This document shows positions 59,056 to 64,000 of a stretch of DNA of 64,000 bases, in pieces. Under the pieces are notes generated by a model. It saw only the letters and a list, made by a program, of their open reading frames with translations, was not told where the DNA came from and did no database searches. Positions within the stretch are counted from its first letter, which is position 1, and every line of letters starts with the position of its first letter. Position numbers and translations under genes: made by a program. The stretch is taken from contig NC_134570.1 of NCBI RefSeq assembly GCF_050947875.1, positions 109,214,622-109,278,621 on the forward strand, written 5' to 3'. Source of the DNA: Dermacentor variabilis (lineage: Eukaryota; Arthropoda; Arachnida; Ixodida; Ixodidae).

Positions 59056-59400
59056 CTGCGGTTTTAGGTACCAAAATCACCCTATTGTTACGAAGAGTTG
59101 CGAAGAAATGGTTTTATTTACAGGAGGTGGACGATGATCGTAGCGTGACAGTAGCGCAGCTCGGCCTCTCAAACTCCTCGTCCTCTTCGTCTTCTCTTCT
59201 TTCTTCTCGTCCGTGCCTTTCGTATCTGTTACAATATGATTATGAGGCGCGCCAGACCATGTGAATCCGAATTGATTTTGGAAACCTGGGCTTCTTCAAC
59301 AGGCACCCAATCCACGCTACGCGAGGATCTTCCATATCGCGCTCATCGAAATTGGGACCACCGCGGCCGGGATTCGATCGCACGACCTCCAGCTTAGCAG
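59056..59400 (-). mobile_element. tRNA-derived SINE interrupted by a 148-bp insertion
   Basis: ctgcggttttaggtaccaaa (59056) and tatgattatgaggcgcgcc (59235) are adjacent in the SINE body but are separated here by 59086-59233. The head region ccgcggccgggattcgatcg near 59360 holds the B-box homologue. Same family as 3736-3935 and 50805-50912. Confidence 0.65.
59086..59233. mobile_element. 148-bp insertion with TGTTAC...GTTACA ends
   Basis: Starts tgttacgaagagttgcgaag and ends gtatctgttaca, giving TG...CA termini like a solo LTR. The flanks ctat and atat could be a worn 4-bp target duplication. No coding content. Confidence 0.45.
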
Positions 59401-59835
59401 AGAAACGCCAAAGCCAGAAAGAAACCACGACAGGTACATGTTAAAGGAACGTTAAAGGGAAACCCCAGATCGAGAACGCATTCCTTGGGAACTTTCTTTT
59501 CGTTAATTTTCTGGTAGGACCTTGATTACCGGAAAAGAAAATGGAAACAACTTTAAGTTCATGCTGACTGATTGTATTTTGTGATGCATCTGTGACACTT
59601 TCAGAAATTTGTAATACCATCCTTCTTTTATAAGGAACGAAGACTAGCTGGTGCCAACTGAAGTCGCCAACCTCTCGAATAACATCATGCAAATAGAAGA
59701 CAAAAAAAAAAATGGGGCGGGGCATAACTTCAATGTCTTCGATTTCGCGCTGAAATTCCAGCTCCAACATTATATGGAACGGGTGGAACAACTAAGTCAT
59801 CGTCTTCGGGGAGCCACTCCAGCTTGGGCACTCAC
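59401..59835. other. Intron next to the S5 exon
   Basis: A minus frame of 116 codons (59441-59791) has no domain. ttaaagggaaacccc at 59452 resembles starts of other tick repeats. Otherwise unrecognised. Confidence 0.35.
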
Positions 59836-59954
59836 GTTGAGCCTGTAGATGACGAGGTAGAATCCCGAGAAGAGTAGCACCGTGGACAGGTAGGTCTGCG
59901 CCATGAGGAATCCGCTTACCGCCCGGAACTTGATCAGCTGGTGCGTCAGAGTCC
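59836..59954 (-). CDS. Exon of CNG/HCN-like channel gene (S4-S5 linker and S5)
   Basis: This 119-nt exon reads on the minus strand. It is preceded by a good acceptor (tgtcctttctgcag) and followed by a consensus donor (GTGAGT). It carries two bases of a split codon and then 39 codons. The translation begins TLTHQLIKFR and continues into the hydrophobic helix FLMAQTYLSTVLLFSGFYLV, ending at YRLN on a codon boundary. A basic stretch followed by a single membrane helix is what the S4-S5 linker and S5 of a voltage-gated-like channel look like. The exon ends in phase 0, and the next candidate exon at 42976 starts in phase 0. Another frame is also open but is not hydrophobic and does not fit the neighbours. 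Upstream exons (S1-S4) were not found and probably lie beyond the window. The channel family is my inference from the joined exons; exon reality is well supported. Confidence 0.8.
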
Positions 59955-60835
59955 CTGCAGAAAGGACACCGAGGTCCGCGCTTAAGCACCGAAGCTACAT
60001 ATTTGCGGCCACGAAAATCTATAGACTTGAGCTTGTAAGTGCGGTTTCGTGCCGAAAACACAGCGTGAAAAACGGGAACAACAAGGAGCGAACGCGACAA
60101 AGCGATCTGGCCTGTCAACTCGCTGTTTTGACCTGTGTTTATTTCCGCCACGAATTTGTGGCTAAGAGATACAGTAGCGGCCGTATCCGCCAGTGTCTGT
60201 GAAGCTGCGATTTGGGATACGAGTTCGGCGATATAATGCAAAAGGATAGAAAGTCGGGCAACTTGTCCGCTTCCATTCTCTGTCCGTGTCACTTCGCGCT
60301 ACGATCCAAGATCATGATATAATGCACCCTAGCGCACGTTATAATCACAAGCTTATGTCAACTTATTATTATTATTATTATTATTACTATTATTATTATT
60401 CACTTTCCCTCCTCATCATTGTGTCTACGTTCCCTAATGCCTGACATATCGTTTAAGAGGACTTGTTGCTGGGCATGTTGTTGCAGTTTATTATACACAT
60501 TTCTTAACAGCGTGAAAATCAGAGACTACAGAGACCACGAGGTGATTAGGTGTTCTGCGGTGTCTATGTGGTGTTCGATCTTCGCGAAATTAAAACAAAT
60601 TACGGCAGAACTGATCAGATGATGACTGTCGACGGTAATGCGAACAGCAACCGAGCAATGTAGCGACATGTAATATTCATGAAGTCGGATTTATTAAGGC
60701 GACCTTTATAGGCTCATGGTGAAGTTTGCGTCAGCAGACGTGACCGCCGGATTGTCCGCCGAAGCGCCATCACGCCGTATGAAGACAGATCAAAGACAGA
60801 ATAATGATTGAAAAATGATTTATAGTGACACTTAG
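59955..60835. other. Sequence upstream of the S5 exon
   Basis: A (TTA)n tract lies at 60366-60402. No S1-S4 exon was recognised. Confidence 0.4.
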
Positions 60836-61130
60836 TGAATGAAAACGTTATAATAGAGATTGATAGAGGTTCATAATGACTAGTTGTTAGACATAATGGA
60901 CTACGAAATGACCAATATGTCTAACAATGGCTTTTAATGACCACAATTGATTAGAAATGACTAGAAATGTCTAGTAATGAGTAGTAATGACTAAAATGGC
61001 TACTAGAGACTTGTATTGACTACTAATGACTACGAAATGACCAATATGTCTAGCGATGACTTGTAATGACCACAATTGATTACATATCACTAAATATGCT
61101 TAGTAATGGCCAGTAATGACTAAAATATGA
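60836..61130. repeat. Higher-order minisatellite of TAATGACTA-like units
   Basis: Built from ~10-bp units (aatgactag, aatgaccac). A longer period of about 128 bp is visible: gactacgaaatgaccaatat begins at about 60899 and again at about 61029. Confidence 0.85.
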
Positions 61131-61350
61131 CAAGCAAACAGAAATAAGTAAAGAGAAATGAGTAAAGCGAAAGAGGCAAACATAAGAAGGAAAAGAAAAG
61201 AAGTAAGACAAATAAAGAAGCATAAGGAACGAAGAAAGAACAAATAGGCGAGGAGAAGAAGGAAAGAGAAAGATAAAGAAGAGAAAGAGGAAAAGAAAGA
61301 AGAGAAAGAGAAGAGGCAAAGAGAAAAAGGCGAATGATAAGAGGAGGAAG
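61131..61350. repeat. Purine-rich tract
   Basis: About 220 bp almost wholly A and G on the plus strand (aagaggaaaag-type words). The minus-strand Leu/Phe/Ser frames here are artefacts. Confidence 0.85.
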
Positions 61351-61499
61351 AGTAGGCTGTCGTCGTTCACCGCTTAAGACAGATCTTAAGAGGCCCTGCA
61401 ATTTTTTATCCCATGTAGAGGTAATACTGAGACTTTCGTTGATTCGGCTATATGCCACATACTCCGATATCGTCCCCCTTTGCTATGGCACTGGCTTTC

Positions 61500-62450
61500 A
61501 AAGGTCGCCCATGAGGATGGAGGCATGACGAGGACTGTTTCGCACCGACGCAGTGACGACAGAATGACGAAGAAGGAATGATATCGATCGAATGACGAAG
61601 GCGTATAACGACGACGGCATCACGGAAATGAGATTTCGATTCTTAAACGATGACGATGGTATAATGACGACAATGTGACGACAACGATGACATTAAGATG
61701 ACGACGATGGCCTGACGCCAACCGTACGAAGACGGAATGACGACGACGGTATCGCAACGGATGCATGATTGCGTCTTTTTGACAACGATTCAATGATGAC
61801 ATGACGACGGCGGCATTATCACGATTGAACGACGACAGCCCACTGGTTACGATAGTGACGAACAAGGAATGACGTCGATGGATTGACGAAGGTGATATCA
61901 CGACGACGGCAAAATTACAATGTGATGGCGATGCTGTTATGAGGGCGATGGTGGAACGACAACGTGACGACGATAACATGACGACAACGGTGAGACGATA
62001 GTCGGATGTCGAAGTTACAATGATGATGATGATGGAACGACCGCGACGCCATCCGGACGATGGTGTGGCAAGTGTGCAAGACGACGACCGTATGGCGGCG
62101 GCGCAATGATGACGATGACACGACAACGGTTTGAGGACAATGTGACGACGGCGAGTGCATGATGAATATGGCACGACGATGACTGTATCACGAAACCTGT
62201 ATGCGACGGTGGCGTGACGACGACGGTAGGACAATGGAGGCACGATAGTGAATGTCTGACAATGACAGCGTGAAAAGGACGGCATAATCCCGATCGATGA
62301 CGACAGTAGGATTAAATACGCTGAAGAAGAGAAATTGACGTCTGTGGATTGACGAAAGCTGTATGACGACGACGGCATGACGAGTGTCGGATGACAAAGT
62401 TGCAATGACAGCGTCGCACCGACCACGATGGCATCACGACCATGAGCCCA
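61500..62450. repeat. Degenerate GACGACGG minisatellite
   Basis: About 950 bp of imperfect atgacgacgacggcatcac-type units. The 286-codon minus frame (62480-61620), rich in Ser/His/Arg/Val, follows the repeat period and is not a gene. Confidence 0.8.
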
Positions 62451-62454
62451 TATA

Positions 62455-63125
62455 CAGGGTGTTTGAGCGAACACTTTCAAAAATTTTTAAAGGTTGCCAG
62501 TGGCAGATATCACAATTCTAGCTCACGAACTGGTCTACTCGAAGCGGCGGACAATACTTGCGCAAAAAATTGTCATGCAAAGTCGACTAATTAATACAAA
62601 TTCACTAATTAGGTTTGTAACGAATAACATTATGATCCATATTGCAATTTACAAATTCTAGCCGTGGAGTTCTCAAGGCGGATCCACTTGGAACGAATTT
62701 TCAATATGACACCAGTTTCGATATATAAATTCCCGAACTTTGCGGAGAAATGCGTTGGGGTTCCAGTTAATTTATTAACAAAGCGTCGTTTCATGCACTG
62801 AATTACACAAGTAACTGGAACGGCAGTGCATTTCTCCGCAAAGTTCGCGAATTTATATATCGAAACTGGTGTCGTCCTGAGAACTCGTTCCAAATGAATC
62901 TTGCTCGCGAAGTCCACTGCTATAATTTGTAAATTGCAATATGGGTCATAAGATAATCAGCTAAAAAGTTAAGTAGTGAATTATTGTTAATTAATCGAGT
63001 TTGCATTTCAATTATTTTGCAAGTAATTTCCGCCGCTTCGAGTAGACTAGCTCATGAGCTAGAATTTTGATATCTGCCACAGGCAACTTTTAAAGATTTT
63101 TGAAAGTGTTCGCTCAAACACGCTG
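62455..63125. mobile_element. Foldback MITE with CAGGGTGTTT ends, in the minisatellite
   Basis: The left terminus cagggtgtttgagcgaacac and the right terminus, reading cagcgtgtttgagcgaacac on the minus strand, are flanked by TA. The arms extend about 300 bp (for example gaatttatatatcgaaactg against its complement near 62718). Minisatellite sequence resumes on both sides, so it is an insertion. No transposase. Confidence 0.85.
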
Positions 63126-63321
63126 TACAGTGGCGCAAGCTATCAGACAACTTGGGTCATTGGGTCGACGTAGAAGGCGTGACGACGACGGCATGACGAC
63201 AGTAAGATACCACGAAGCTGGAATGAAGACAACGGCACGACGACGGCGGCATCGCAACCAGGAGCACATACCCAGTGGACCAAGCAGGTAGACAACTTGG
63301 GTGACTGGGTGGACGTAGAAA
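63126..63321. repeat. Minisatellite remainder with ~145-bp direct repeat
   Basis: gacaacttgggtcattgggt (about 63147) and gacaacttgggtgactgggt (about 63292) start the two repeats. gacgacggcatgacgac lies between them. Confidence 0.7.
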
Positions 63322-63323
63322 AT

Positions 63324-63324
<1 letters not shown>

Positions 63325-63383
<59 letters not shown>

Positions 63384-63408
63384 GATAGATAGATAGATAG
63401 ATAGATAG
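63325..63408. repeat. (GATA)n microsatellite
   Basis: About 21 units with one GAGATA interruption. Confidence 0.95.
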
Positions 63409-63464
63409 AATGGCTCAAAACGGCTGAAATAGGCAAAGAATGCTATTTGCATTAATAATGTGGA

Positions 63465-63608
63465 TGGATGGAATAACTTTAATGAAAGGTCCTGCGAGCT
63501 ACGGACCCCAAGGGCCCATAGAGCGGGCTACCCCTACGTTGGGACGGGGAGTTGTAACTCCCTGGCCGCATCGTGGGCTCGCTGGACGGCCCAGAGCTGC
63601 TCCGCCAG
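63465..63608 (-). mobile_element. LINE 3' end, minus strand
   Basis: The minus strand encodes LAEQLWAVQRAHDAARELQL then PVPT and a stop. A short 3' UTR contains cattaaagttattccatcca. This matches the DDQLW...ending of the LINE at 43.5-44.2 kb. The coding part is cut off at 63608 by the ATA microsatellite. Confidence 0.7.
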
Positions 63609-63975
<367 letters not shown>

Positions 63976-64000
63976 TTAAAGGGACACTAAAGCGAAACAC
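63976..64000 (-). repeat. Start of a dispersed repeat at window edge
   Basis: ttaaagggacactaaagcga mirrors the end of the 863-1238 family and of 51014. It is cut off by the window. Confidence 0.4.

Noticed and set aside
59792..60292. 166-codon minus frame overlapping the S5 exon
   Set aside because: It reads the exon in a non-membrane frame and runs through the intron; splice signals and phase support the shorter TM-encoding frame.
61620..62480. 286-codon minus-strand frame
   Set aside because: It follows the trinucleotide rhythm of the GACGACGG minisatellite; the composition is almost only Ser, His, Arg, Val and Thr.

Overview
The window looks like nuclear DNA from an arthropod, most likely a hard (ixodid) tick. 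No bacterial operons, rRNA, tRNA genes or CRISPR arrays are seen. It is packed with short perfect microsatellites (CT, GT, CA, TA, CAT, AATC, AAAC, CTC, GATA, ATA), truncated non-LTR retrotransposons whose 3' ends run into such tracts, tRNA-derived SINE pieces, inverted-repeat DNA elements and minisatellites. The tick assignment rests on my recollection of these repeat families and has not been searched.

The one likely host gene is on the minus strand and spans most of the window. Four exons with matching reading phase (59836-59954, 42871-42976, 36989-37044 and one starting at 24791) join into the S5-pore-S6 module of a cyclic-nucleotide-gated/HCN-like cation channel, followed by the start of a C-linker. 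Its selectivity filter is not canonical. Two weaker downstream candidates (19121-19190 and about 12170-12292) resemble pieces of a cyclic-nucleotide-binding domain and lie in the expected order. S1-S4 would lie beyond the right edge. Nearly everything else between about 12 and 60 kb would then be intron.

Layout. 1-7 kb: retrotransposon graveyard (RT/RNase H fragment, gag-like ORF1 with zinc knuckles, endonuclease and RT fragments, RNase H pseudogene). 9.6-11.8 kb: a TTAA-ended DNA element split by an RTE-like LINE with a long open RT frame. 15.7-25.5 kb: 3' ends of an RNase H-bearing LINE family, two more TTAA-element copies and a mixed CA-rich microsatellite. 28-31.3 kb: minisatellite, tRNA-derived SINE and a tandem array of about 0.2-0.3 kb units. 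37.3 kb: large foldback. 43.4-47.2 kb: LINE 3' end and a Tc1/mariner-like element with long terminal inverted repeats. 49-55 kb: several hairpin elements and a LINE 3' end. 57.9-64 kb: LINE 3' ends, an interrupted SINE, minisatellites and a foldback MITE.

Apart from the channel gene, the coding potential belongs to selfish elements. Most long open frames in low-complexity DNA (for example the serine/histidine-rich frame at 61.6-62.5 kb) are artefacts of repeats.
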